Of a stretch of 64,000 bases of DNA, positions 52,248-59,496 are shown in pieces. The position numbers and the translations under genes were made by a program. This DNA comes from Rhodobacter sp. SY28-1 (lineage in GTDB: Bacteria; Pseudomonadota; Alphaproteobacteria; Rhodobacterales; Rhodobacteraceae): positions 372,001-436,000 of the forward strand of contig NZ_STGH01000003.1 in the NCBI RefSeq assembly GCF_005222785.1. The letters are read 5' to 3'. The first letter of the stretch is position 1; each line of letters starts with the position of its first letter. The notes beneath the pieces were generated by a model, which was not told where the DNA came from, did no database searches, and saw nothing but the letters and a program-made list of their open reading frames with translations.

Positions 52248-53251
52248 TGCGCTTCGGTCCTGTTCCCCTGTCGGAAGCAGAAGGCGCGATCCTTGCCCAT
52301 TCCGTGGCCTTGCCCGAAGGCCGGTTGCGCAAGGGCTGCACGCTGGGCGCGGGCGACATTGCCCGGCTACAGGCAACGGGCCGCGGCGAGGTGATCGTGG
52401 CCCGCCTTGACCCGACCGACCTGCACGAGGATGCCGCCGCGCTTGCCATTGCGCAGGCGCTGGTCCCCGACCCACAGGCCGCGGGCCTGGACTTGCGCCC
52501 GGTCGGCACCGGACGGGTCAATATTCATGCCCGGACGGCTGGGATTGTTGAAATAGACGCAACAAAGGTTGATGCGCTGAACGCAGTCGACCCGATGCTG
52601 ACGCTGGCCACCGTTCCGCGCTGGCAACGGCTGGCTGCGGGGGAAATGGCCGCCACCGTCAAGGTCATCGCCTATGGTGTCGCTGCGGACTCGGTCGCGG
52701 CCGCCTGCGCTTCCGGGGGGAGTGCCTTGCGCCTCTGCCCGCCCCGTCTGACCCGCGTCGTTCTGGTCGAAACCCACACCGATCCCGCCGCCCGCACGCT
52801 GGACCCCGGGGCAATCACCAACCGGCTTGCCACCCTCGGGGCCGGACTGACCGCGCACCTGCATGCCCCGCACCGCGAGGATGCGGTTGCCGCGACACTC
52901 GCCGCGATCACCGGGGCGGACCTGATCCTGATTCTCACCGCCTCGGCGACGTCCGACCCCAATGACGTTGCCCCCGGCGCGGTCCGCTGTGCAGGGGGGC
53001 GGATCGACCGTTTTGGCATGCCGGTCGACCCCGGCAATCTTCTGTTCATCGGCCAGCTGCACCGCACCCCGGTCATCGGGCTGCCAGGCTGTGTCCGCAG
53101 CCCGGCCCTGAACGGCGCCGACTGGGTGATGGAGCGTGTGATTTGTGGTGTTCCCGTCACCGCGGAGGACATCGCGGGAATGGGGGTGGGAGGGCTTCTG
53201 AAGGAAATCCCGACGCGGGGCAGACCACGCGAAGCGACCCAAAAATCTTAG
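52247..53251 (+). CDS. Molybdopterin-binding (MoaB/Mog-fold) protein
   Basis: 334 aa. The first ~110 residues resemble the N-terminal part of two-domain Mo-cofactor proteins (AEGAILAHSVALPEGRLRKG). The rest, with ADLILILTASATSDPNDVAP (~215) and GMPVDPGNLLFIGQLHRTPV (~255), resembles the MoeA/Mog molybdopterin-binding fold. There is no NTP-transferase (MobA-like) domain. It fits handling of Moco together with the XdhC partner, whose stop overlaps its start by one base. The stop codon lies inside a hairpin (53236-53267). Confidence 0.8.
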   Translation: MRFGPVPLSEAEGAILAHSVALPEGRLRKGCTLGAGDIARLQATGRGEVIVARLDPTDLHEDAAALAIAQALVPDPQAAGLDLRPVGTGRVNIHARTAGIVEIDATKVDALNAVDPMLTLATVPRWQRLAAGEMAATVKVIAYGVAADSVAAACASGGSALRLCPPRLTRVVLVETHTDPAARTLDPGAITNRLATLGAGLTAHLHAPHREDAVAATLAAITGADLILILTASATSDPNDVAPGAVRCAGGRIDRFGMPVDPGNLLFIGQLHRTPVIGLPGCVRSPALNGADWVMERVICGVPVTAEDIAGMGVGGLLKEIPTRGRPREATQKS

Positions 53252-53267
53252 CTGGAATTCTTGGGTC
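53236..53267. terminator. Hairpin at convergent gene ends
   Basis: GACCCAA and TTGGGTC arms (7 bp) with a further 3 bp inside, spanning the stop of the molybdopterin-binding gene, between it and convergent infC. Read on minus it resembles the CAAGAATTTT hairpin at 32734. Possibly a bidirectional terminator. Confidence 0.4.
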
Positions 53268-53291
53268 TGCGCAGGTCCAACCGTAGCGGGC

Positions 53292-53831
53292 CTATTTCGG
53301 CCCGATCATCATCACCATCTGCCGGCCTTCCAGCTTGGGCATGGATTCGATCTTGCCGGCTTCGGCCACATCGGACTCGACCCGCCTCAGCAGTTCCAGA
53401 CCCAGTTCCTGGTGCGCCATTTCGCGGCCGCGGAAGCGCAGGGTGACCTTCACCTTGTCGCCTTCGCCAAGGAACTTCAGCACGGACCGCATCTTGACGT
53501 CATAGTCATGCGTGTCGGTGCCCGGGCGGAACTTGATTTCCTTGATCTCGATGATCTTCTGCTTCTTGCGGGCTTCGGCCTCACGTTTCTGCGTCTCGTA
53601 CTTGAACTTGCCGAAGTCCATGATCTTGCAGACCGGCGGCACGGCGGTTGGCGAGATCTCAACCAGGTCCAGTCCGGCTTCCTCGGCCATCTGCATCGCC
53701 CGGGCCGGGGTGACGACCCCGACGTTTTCGCCATCCGCGCCGATCAGGCGGATTTCCGGAGCGCGGATGCGGTCGTTGATGCGGGGACCGGTTTCGCGTT
53801 GCGGCGGGGCATTGTGGGGTCTGCGGGCTAT
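53292..53831 (-). CDS. infC: Translation initiation factor IF-3, AUA start
   Basis: 179 aa if it starts at the ATA at 53831-53829; the first in-frame ATG (53696) would cut off 45 conserved residues including [20 protein letters not shown]. The ATA is preceded by AAGGAC at normal distance and gives (M)[14 protein letters not shown]. infC genes commonly use AUU/AUC/AUA starts so that IF-3 limits its own translation. The two IF-3 domains are complete: [19 protein letters not shown] (N-domain helix) and [16 protein letters not shown] (C-domain). Binds the 30S subunit. Next upstream stop is TAA 24 codons... shortly before this site, so no canonical start exists. Confidence 0.93.
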   Translation of the reverse strand: MARRPHNAPPQRETGPRINDRIRAPEIRLIGADGENVGVVTPARAMQMAEEAGLDLVEISPTAVPPVCKIMDFGKFKYETQKREAEARKKQKIIEIKEIKFRPGTDTHDYDVKMRSVLKFLGEGDKVKVTLRFRGREMAHQELGLELLRRVESDVAEAGKIESMPKLEGRQMVMMIGPK

Positions 53832-54039
53832 GGCTGTCGTCCTTGGATGGTTGATTTAGCGGCGGCAATTTAGGCGACGGCGGCCCGGTCTGCAACCCGG
53901 CACACCGGAGTTCTGTCAAGATTCCTTCGGCTTTGGGCCTTTTTCCGTACGAGGGAACCTGCCGGTCTTTTCATTCGCCGTCCAAGCTGCCATATGACCC
54001 GCATCCGGGCCCGTGGCCCCGGTCATAGGAGAATATGAC

Positions 54040-54534
54040 ATGAACAGAACCGTAATCATCGGCGCCATCGTCGTCCTTCTTGCAGCTGGCGGCTACTATC
54101 AGTTCAGCTACAAGCCCGCGCAAGAAGCGGAAGCTGCTGCCGCCGCCGCCGCCGCTCAGGCAGAAGCTGACGCGAAAGCCGCCGAGGAAGCCGCCGCCAA
54201 GGCTGCCGAAGAGGCTGCCGCCGCTGCCCAGGCTGCCGCTGACGAAGCTGCTGCCGCTGCTGCCGCCACCACCGAAGCCGCAACCGAGGCTGTCGAAGGC
54301 GCTGTCGAAGCGACCACCGAGGCCGCTGAAGGCGCTGCCGCGGCCGTGACCGACGCTGCTGCCGCTCTGGATCCGGCCAACTTCAACGCCGACGCCGTTG
54401 TCGCGCTCATCGACGGCTCGGCGCTGGACGACGCGACCAAGGCCACCCTGAAGACCGCTGTCGAAGCCGCTCGCGCCAACCCGGCGCTGGTTGCCGACAC
54501 CGTCGCCCAGGTCAAGACCGCGCTTGGCATGTAA
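54040..54534 (+). CDS. Small Ala-rich membrane-anchored coil protein
   Basis: 164 aa from the ATG at 54040, with AGGAGAA upstream. A single N-terminal membrane segment (TVIIGAIVVLLAAGGYYQF) is followed by ~85 residues of Ala/Glu/Lys/Gln coil. The C-terminal ~45 residues (ANFNADAVVALIDGSALDDA) form a folded helical part. Uncleaved anchor likely, with the coil in the periplasm, in the manner of TolA-type stalks. It shares a run AAQAAADEAAAAA with the OmpA-family protein at 48.8 kb. A strong terminator follows, so it is a single-gene unit. Confidence 0.75.
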   Translation: MNRTVIIGAIVVLLAAGGYYQFSYKPAQEAEAAAAAAAAQAEADAKAAEEAAAKAAEEAAAAAQAAADEAAAAAAATTEAATEAVEGAVEATTEAAEGAAAAVTDAAAALDPANFNADAVVALIDGSALDDATKATLKTAVEAARANPALVADTVAQVKTALGM

Positions 54535-54558
54535 TCTTTCGGCACCCGCCGAAGCTGG

Positions 54559-54589
54559 AAAGGCCGCGAGTTCTGCTCGCGGCCTTTTT
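54559..54589 (+). terminator. Rho-independent terminator
   Basis: 12-bp perfect stem AAAGGCCGCGAG / CTCGCGGCCTTT with loop TTCTG, running into TTTTTC. 24 bp past the small Ala-rich gene. Textbook shape. Confidence 0.9.
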
Positions 54590-54680
54590 CCTTGCGTGAC
54601 CCTGGGCGGCAGGAAAACGGGCCACAGGATCGCCCCTGCGGCCCGGATTTCCAAAGGTTAAGATCGCCCTAACGCGAAAC

Positions 54681-54730
54681 GGCAAGTCATTGATCTCATG
54701 GGTGGATCAGATTTTGTCCACCGTGGACAG
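54681..54730. repeat. Dispersed 50-bp intergenic repeat, copy B
   Basis: GGCAAGTCATTGAT box at 54681-54694 and perfect palindrome TGTCCAC-C-GTGGACA at 54715-54729, ending 2 bp before the fpr stop (minus strand). Same plan and length as copy A after hutU. Confidence 0.55.
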
Positions 54731-54731
54731 A

Positions 54732-55553
54732 TCAGATCCCGTCGCCCACGAAGGCCTTCTCCACGACGAATTCCTTCGGGTCCGAGTTCGCGCCTTCCCG
54801 CAGCCCGAACCCTTCCAGGATCGCCTTCACATCGACATTGAAGGCAAGGCTCCCGCAGACCATCGCCCGGTCTTCCTCGGGGTTCATCTTCGGCAGCCCT
54901 AGGTCCGCGAAGACCTTGCCCGCGGCCAGGTTGTCGGTGACCCGCCCCATGTGATGGAAGCTTTCCCGCGTCGTCGTCGGATAGTAGCGCAGCTTGCCCT
55001 GCACCATCTCGCCGATCAGCGGGTCGTCCTGCAGCCCCTCGACAAGCTGCCGGCCATACTCCAGCTCCGCCACCTCGCGGCAGGTGTGCATCATGATGAC
55101 CTGGTCGAACTTCTCGTAGACCTCCGGGTCCCGCATGAGGGACGCGAAGGGTGCGATCCCGGTCCCGGTCGCCAGGAACCACAGCCGCTTGCCAGGGAGG
55201 AGCGCGTCAAGCACCAGCGTCCCAACCGGCTTCGGCCGCAGGATGATCTCGTCCCCAGGCTGGATGTGCTGCAGGCGCGAGGTCAGCGGGCCGTCGGGCA
55301 CCTTGATCGAGTAGAACTCCAGCTCTTCATCCCACGAAGGCGAGGCGATCGAATAGGCGCGCAGGAGCGGCTTTCCGTCGTCATTGAGAAGCCCGATCAT
55401 CACGAACTCCCCCGACCGGAACCGCAGCGTGGCGGGGCGCGAGACCCGGAAGGAGAACAACCGGTCAGTCCAGTGCCGGACTGTGGTCACGGTCTGCGCA
55501 TCGGGCAGGTGGGGTTTCTGACGGGCGGCGTCCATGGTCACGGTCTCATTCAT
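54732..55553 (-). CDS. fpr: Ferredoxin/flavodoxin-NADP+ reductase
   Basis: 273 aa from the ATG at 55553, with GGAGGG upstream; the frame opens 46 codons earlier without a signal. FAD motif RAYSIASPSWDEELEFYSIK (~70-90), NADP-binding GTGIAPFASLMRDPEVYEKF (~130-150) and C-terminal FVVEKAFVGDGI, whose length past the aromatic Phe fits the bacterial (plant-like subclass II) FPR. Supplies electrons through ferredoxin, here for sulfite reductase, and is the last gene of the cys operon. Confidence 0.9.
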   Translation of the reverse strand: MNETVTMDAARQKPHLPDAQTVTTVRHWTDRLFSFRVSRPATLRFRSGEFVMIGLLNDDGKPLLRAYSIASPSWDEELEFYSIKVPDGPLTSRLQHIQPGDEIILRPKPVGTLVLDALLPGKRLWFLATGTGIAPFASLMRDPEVYEKFDQVIMMHTCREVAELEYGRQLVEGLQDDPLIGEMVQGKLRYYPTTTRESFHHMGRVTDNLAAGKVFADLGLPKMNPEEDRAMVCGSLAFNVDVKAILEGFGLREGANSDPKEFVVEKAFVGDGI

Positions 55554-55630
55554 CGTTTCGCCCTCCATAGGCGAGCGGGGGCTGCAAGGGAAGCCTCTCC
55601 CCCTGCGGCCAAATCTCGGGGCAGGGTGAA

Positions 55631-56035
55631 TCAGGCGCGCAGGCGGGCCTGATAGTGATGCGCGCGCCAGTCGGCCGCGCGGAACTTCCACTGGTCCGCC
55701 GGTTGCCGGGCGGCGAGGTCATCGGGGATCTCGGCCCCGTCGAACCCCACCCGGCGCAGCATGGCATACTGGTCGGAGATGACCGGGCCCAAGGCCAGAA
55801 GCTGACCCTTGTAGCCCATCTCGCGCAGGCGGCGGGCTATGGTGAAGGCGCGACCGTCGTTGAAGGCGGGGAAGGCCACGCGGATCAGGGTCAGCTGGTC
55901 CAGCCGCCCCACCAGCGCTTGCGGGTCGTCGGTGTTCGACAGGTCCACGGCGGTCTGGTCGGTCAGATCGGCCAGCGTCACGATCTCGCGCTGGGTGGCC
56001 GGGGAAAACCCGGTGTCAGTGACGATCACGCTCAT
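55631..56035 (-). CDS. DUF934 sulfate-assimilation partner protein
   Basis: 134 aa from the ATG at 56035, overlapping the cysH stop by ATGA. DUF934 pattern: LTLIRVAFPAFNDGRAFTIA, RRLREMGYKGQLLALGPVIS and QYAMLRRVGFDGAEI. Found almost only next to sulfite reductase genes; thought to be an accessory for sulfite reduction, mechanism unknown. An in-frame extension upstream is cysH-overlapping and rejected. Confidence 0.85.
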   Translation of the reverse strand: MSVIVTDTGFSPATQREIVTLADLTDQTAVDLSNTDDPQALVGRLDQLTLIRVAFPAFNDGRAFTIARRLREMGYKGQLLALGPVISDQYAMLRRVGFDGAEIPDDLAARQPADQWKFRAADWRAHHYQARLRA

Positions 56036-56784
56036 GCCGCGTTCTCCTTCGGGGTGCGCACGGCCTTGCCGTCGATGAAATGGATGCCGCATTCGGTCTT
56101 GGACTGCCCGCGCCAACGGCCCGCGCGCGGGTCTTCGCCCGGCTTCACCGGGCTCGTGCAAGGCGCGCAGCCGATGGAGGGGTAGCCCTTCGCGACCAGC
56201 GGGTGCCGGGGCAGGCGGTTTTCGACCATGTATTCCTCAAGGTCCTCGCGGCCCCAATGGGCCAGCGGGTTGACCTTGATCCGGTGGTCGCCCTCGTTTT
56301 CGAAGAACTGCAGCGCCTCGCGGTCGGTGTTCTGAAACCGCTTGCGCCCGGTGATCCAGCCGTCAAAGGGGGCAAGCGCGCGTTCCAGCGGCTCGACCTT
56401 GCGGACGTTGCAGCAGCTGTCGGTGTTGAACTGGTGCAGCGTGTTATCTGGGTCTTCAAAGCTGACGCGGGCCGGGTTGGCGCGGATGGTGCGGACGTCG
56501 CAGAGGTTCAGCTTTTCGGCCAGCTCGCGCTGGTAGTCGAGTGTTTCCTGGAACAACATCTTGGTGTCGACAAAGAGGACCGGCGTTTCCGGGGCGATGA
56601 CGCTGACGAGGTGGAGGAGCACGACGGATTCCGCCCCGAACGACGAGACAAGGGCCACGCGGCCCAGATCGTCGTCCTTCAGCGCATGCTCAAGGACGGC
56701 GGTCGCCGAGTGGTGCTTGTAGCGCGCGTTCAGCGTCGCGACACGCTCGGCTACCGGACCGTCGTGGCGGCCGTCACGCGGCAT
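56032..56784 (-). CDS. cysH: Adenylyl-sulfate reductase, CysH family
   Basis: 250 aa from the ATG at 56784, which overlaps the cysI end by 11 bp. PP-loop-derived fold (VALVSSFGAESVVLLHLVSV, ~45), TDSCCNVRKVEPL (~130), and GCAPCTSPV plus ECGIH near the C-terminus. The CC...CxxC cysteine set binds a [4Fe-4S] cluster, marking an APS-reducing enzyme rather than the cluster-free PAPS type. Thioredoxin-dependent; the final Cys is in ECGIHF. Product sulfite goes to CysI, encoded just upstream. Confidence 0.93.
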   Translation of the reverse strand: MPRDGRHDGPVAERVATLNARYKHHSATAVLEHALKDDDLGRVALVSSFGAESVVLLHLVSVIAPETPVLFVDTKMLFQETLDYQRELAEKLNLCDVRTIRANPARVSFEDPDNTLHQFNTDSCCNVRKVEPLERALAPFDGWITGRKRFQNTDREALQFFENEGDHRIKVNPLAHWGREDLEEYMVENRLPRHPLVAKGYPSIGCAPCTSPVKPGEDPRAGRWRGQSKTECGIHFIDGKAVRTPKENAA

Positions 56785-58444
56785 CTTGGGCGTCTTCCGT
56801 GTCGTAGAGTGCGACCTTGAACGGCTCCATCCCGACCCGCTTGAAGGCTTGAAGGAAGGTCTCTGACGGTTCAGTGCGGAGGTCCAGGTAGGCGCGGAGG
56901 ATGCGTTCGATGGCAGGGACGATTTCGGTGTAGGCAAAGCCGGGCCCGGTCTTTTCGCCGACCACCGCGTCTTCGGTGCCGTCACCGCCAAGGGTGATCT
57001 GGTAATTCTCTACACCCGCTCGGTCGAGGCCGAGGATGCCGATATGGCCGACATGGTGGTGACCGCAGGCGTTGATGCAGCCGCTGATCTTGATCTTCAG
57101 CGGGCCGATTTCGTGTTCCAGCTTCAGCGCCTCGAAATGGGTGGCCAGTTCCTGCGCGACCGGGATCGAGCGGGCGGTGGCCAGCGCGCAGTAGTCCATG
57201 CCGGGGCAGGCGATGATGTCAGAGAGGAGGCCGACGTTGGCTGTGCCGAGGCCGGCTTTCACCAGCTGGGCATGCAGCGCGGGCAGGTCTGATTTGTGGA
57301 CATGCGGCAGGATGACGTTCTGCTCATGGCTGATGCGCAGGTCGGAATGGCCATATTTTTCAGCGAGATCGGCGATGAGCCTCATCTGGTCGGAGGAGGC
57401 ATCGCCTGGGGTCTGGCCGTGGGCCTTCAGGCTGATCGTGACGATGGCGTATTGCGCGTTGCGGTGCGCGGTCAGGTTGGTGTCGGCCCAGGACCGGAAG
57501 GTCGGGTCGGCCTTGTAGAAAGCATCGTAGGCGTCAGTGGGCGCGTTGCGGAAGGCGGGGGGCGCAAAGGCGTCGCGGATGTCGGCCAGGAGTTTCTGGT
57601 CGTTGCCGCCGAACAGGGGACGAAGCTCGGCAAAGCGGGCTTCGATCATTTCGGTGATCGCTTCCTTGCCAGTCTCATGCACGGTGATCTTGATCCGCGC
57701 CTTGTACTTGTTGTCGCGGCGGCCGAGCGTGTTGTAGACGCTGAGGACCGCTTCGACATAGGGCAGCAGGTCGGCCTCGGGCAGGAAGTCGCGGACGGTG
57801 ACGCCGATCATCGGGGTCCGGCCAAGGCCGCCGCCAACGATGACTTCAAAGCCCGGCTCTCCGGCGGCATTGCGGACCATACGCAGGCCGATGTCGTGGG
57901 CCTTGGTCACGGCGCGGTCGTTGGGGCTGCCGGTGATGGCGATCTTGAACTTGCGCGGCAGGAACTGGAATTCCGGGTGGTCGGTGGACCACTGGCGCAG
58001 AAGCTCGGCATAGGGGCGCGGGTCGGCGATTTCATCCGCTGCGGCACCGGCGAAGTGGTCGGCGGTGACGTTCCTGACGCAGTTGCCCGAGGTCTGGATC
58101 GCGTGCATTTCCACATCGGCCAGCGCCGACAGGATCGCGGGCACGTCCGGCAGTTTCGGCCAGTTGAACTGGATGTTCTGCCGGGTGGTGAAGTGGCCGT
58201 AGCCTTTGTCCCATGTGTCGGCGATGTAGGCGAGCTGGCGCATCTGGCCGGGGTTCAAGGAGCCGTAGGGGATTGCGACCCGCAGCATGTAGGCGTGGAG
58301 CTGCAGGTAGAGCCCGTTCATCAGGCGGAGCGGGCGGAACTCGTCTTCCGTGAGGCTGCCGTCCAGGCGGCGGTCGACCTGCTGGCTGAACTGCGCGACG
58401 CGGGCGCGGACGAAGGCTTCGTCGAAGTCGGAGTAGGAATACAT
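56774..58444 (-). CDS. cysI: Sulfite reductase hemoprotein, ferredoxin-type
   Basis: 556 aa from the ATG at 58444; the longer frame overlaps the DUF2849 gene. Nitrite/sulfite reductase fold: TTRQNIQFNWPKLPDV (~105) and ASGNCVRNV-like TSGNCVRNVTADHFAG (~140). The siroheme/[4Fe-4S] ligands are in ACPGMDYCALATARS (~400) and ISGCINACGHHHVGHIG (~460), spacing C-x5-C and C-x3-C. Reduces sulfite to sulfide. It needs siroheme, but no cysG lies in this operon. Confidence 0.93.
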   Translation of the reverse strand: MYSYSDFDEAFVRARVAQFSQQVDRRLDGSLTEDEFRPLRLMNGLYLQLHAYMLRVAIPYGSLNPGQMRQLAYIADTWDKGYGHFTTRQNIQFNWPKLPDVPAILSALADVEMHAIQTSGNCVRNVTADHFAGAAADEIADPRPYAELLRQWSTDHPEFQFLPRKFKIAITGSPNDRAVTKAHDIGLRMVRNAAGEPGFEVIVGGGLGRTPMIGVTVRDFLPEADLLPYVEAVLSVYNTLGRRDNKYKARIKITVHETGKEAITEMIEARFAELRPLFGGNDQKLLADIRDAFAPPAFRNAPTDAYDAFYKADPTFRSWADTNLTAHRNAQYAIVTISLKAHGQTPGDASSDQMRLIADLAEKYGHSDLRISHEQNVILPHVHKSDLPALHAQLVKAGLGTANVGLLSDIIACPGMDYCALATARSIPVAQELATHFEALKLEHEIGPLKIKISGCINACGHHHVGHIGILGLDRAGVENYQITLGGDGTEDAVVGEKTGPGFAYTEIVPAIERILRAYLDLRTEPSETFLQAFKRVGMEPFKVALYDTEDAQDAA

Positions 58445-58451
58445 TGCGCCC

Positions 58452-58760
58452 TCAGCTGGCCAGGTCGGCTTGCTTGCCGTGGTTGTAGTTGGAGGGACCG
58501 CGGGTGCGGAATTCCTCGCGGAAATGGGTGGGTTCGGGGCCGTTCGGGCCGGGCCGGGCATCTGCCAGATAGGCGCCGACGATGGTCAGCTTCTGCGCCG
58601 CTGCGTGCAGAAGGCGCATCTGGGCGTGCGCCTCGTCCTCGATGAGTTCCGCCTCGTGGTGGAGGAGAGACCAGCTGTCGTCCGCCTTGAGGTAGACGAC
58701 ATCGCCTTCCCGCAGGCGGTTGGCGGTCACGATCTTCGGAGTGAAGCGGCGGCTCATCAT
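58452..58760 (-). CDS. DUF2849 protein heading the cys operon
   Basis: 102 aa. Pattern of DUF2849: IVTANRLREGDVVYLKADDSW, LLHAAAQKLTIVGAYLADAR, HFREEFRTRGPSNY. This family occurs beside cysI in alphaproteobacteria; function unknown. The start is uncertain between two adjacent ATGs (58760/58757). Seven bases separate its stop from cysI. Divergent from an Lrp gene with palindromes between. Confidence 0.85.
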   Translation of the reverse strand: MMSRRFTPKIVTANRLREGDVVYLKADDSWSLLHHEAELIEDEAHAQMRLLHAAAQKLTIVGAYLADARPGPNGPEPTHFREEFRTRGPSNYNHGKQADLAS

Positions 58761-58789
58761 GCCCTCGGCGATCAGGAAATCTGTAGTGG

Positions 58790-58802
58790 AATATAGAATA
58801 TT
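58790..58802. promoter_or_regulatory. Palindrome AATAT-AGA-ATATT in cys operon promoter
   Basis: A/T-rich perfect dyad 30-42 bp upstream of the DUF2849 start, suiting an Lrp-type operator over the promoter of the sulfate-reduction operon. Confidence 0.45.
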
Positions 58803-58844
58803 TTCCCCTTCCGGGACCAGAGAGGCTTGCAGATAAGGACATGT

Positions 58845-58879
58845 GTTCCGATAGTGATCCAGAGGGGAACCGATGTTCC
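58845..58879. promoter_or_regulatory. Three GTTCC/GGAAC half-sites before the Lrp gene
   Basis: GTTCC (58845-58849), then GGAAC-CGAT-GTTCC (58866-58879), a perfect dyad. The last ends 22 bp before the Lrp ATG. Spacing of about two helical turns suggests a multi-site autoregulatory operator. Confidence 0.35.
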
Positions 58880-58900
58880 GCGAAAGGGGAGAATTCAGGA

Positions 58901-59362
58901 ATGAGCGCCGCGCTAGACGATCTGGACCGGAAAATCCTGTCGGAACTGCAGAGTGATGCCGAGCAGTCGCTGGATGAAATCGCCCGGAAGGTGGGGTCTT
59001 CGAAGACGCCGGTCTGGAACCGGATCCGCCGGATGCGCGAACAGGGGGTCATCACCCGGACGACGGCGATCCTGGACCCGGAGGCTTTGGGGCTGGAGGC
59101 CTGTTTCTTCGTGCTGATCCGGACGTCGGAGCATGAGGCGGAGTGGCAGCGGAAGTTCCTGAAAGCGCTGCGCGAGCGGCCCGAGGTGCTGGAGGCGCAT
59201 CGGCTGGCGGGGGATATCGACTATATCCTGAAGGTGCGGGTGAAGAATGCGCGGGCCTATGACACGTTCTACCAGGCGCTGATTTCCGAGGTGCGGATCT
59301 ATAATGTGACGGCGCTGTTGAGCATGGAAGAGATCAAGTCGACGACAGTGCTTCCCCTGTGA
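58901..59362 (+). CDS. Lrp/AsnC-family regulator of sulfur assimilation
   Basis: 153 aa from the ATG at 58901 with AGGGGAGAA upstream. N-terminal HTH (LDRKILSELQSDAEQSLDEI, then ARKVGSSKTPVWNRIRRM, ~7-45) and C-terminal RAM ligand/oligomerisation domain (VLEAHRLAGDIDYILKVRVK, ~105). Divergent from the sulfate-reduction operon with A/T-rich and GTTCC dyads in the gap, so it very likely controls that operon, perhaps sensing a sulfur amino acid. Ends 134 bp before the convergent P450. Confidence 0.9.
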   Translation: MSAALDDLDRKILSELQSDAEQSLDEIARKVGSSKTPVWNRIRRMREQGVITRTTAILDPEALGLEACFFVLIRTSEHEAEWQRKFLKALRERPEVLEAHRLAGDIDYILKVRVKNARAYDTFYQALISEVRIYNVTALLSMEEIKSTTVLPL

Positions 59363-59438
59363 CGCGCGGTTTTCTTATGGAGCGCTGACGCGCAAGTCCT
59401 TTGTCTCGTCGGCGCGCCTGCGCGCTTCTCCTCGGGCG

Positions 59439-59490
59439 TTGGGGGCGCTTCGCCCCCCAAACCCGCAGAGGATACTTGCAGAAGCGAAAG
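59439..59490. repeat. GGATATTT-type repeat, copy R7
   Basis: Hairpin TTGGGGGCG / CGCCCCCCAA then CCCGCAGAGGATACTTGCAG AAGCGAAAG, between the convergent Lrp and P450 genes. Close to R4 in the core. Confidence 0.5.
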
Positions 59491-59496
59491 ACCTTG

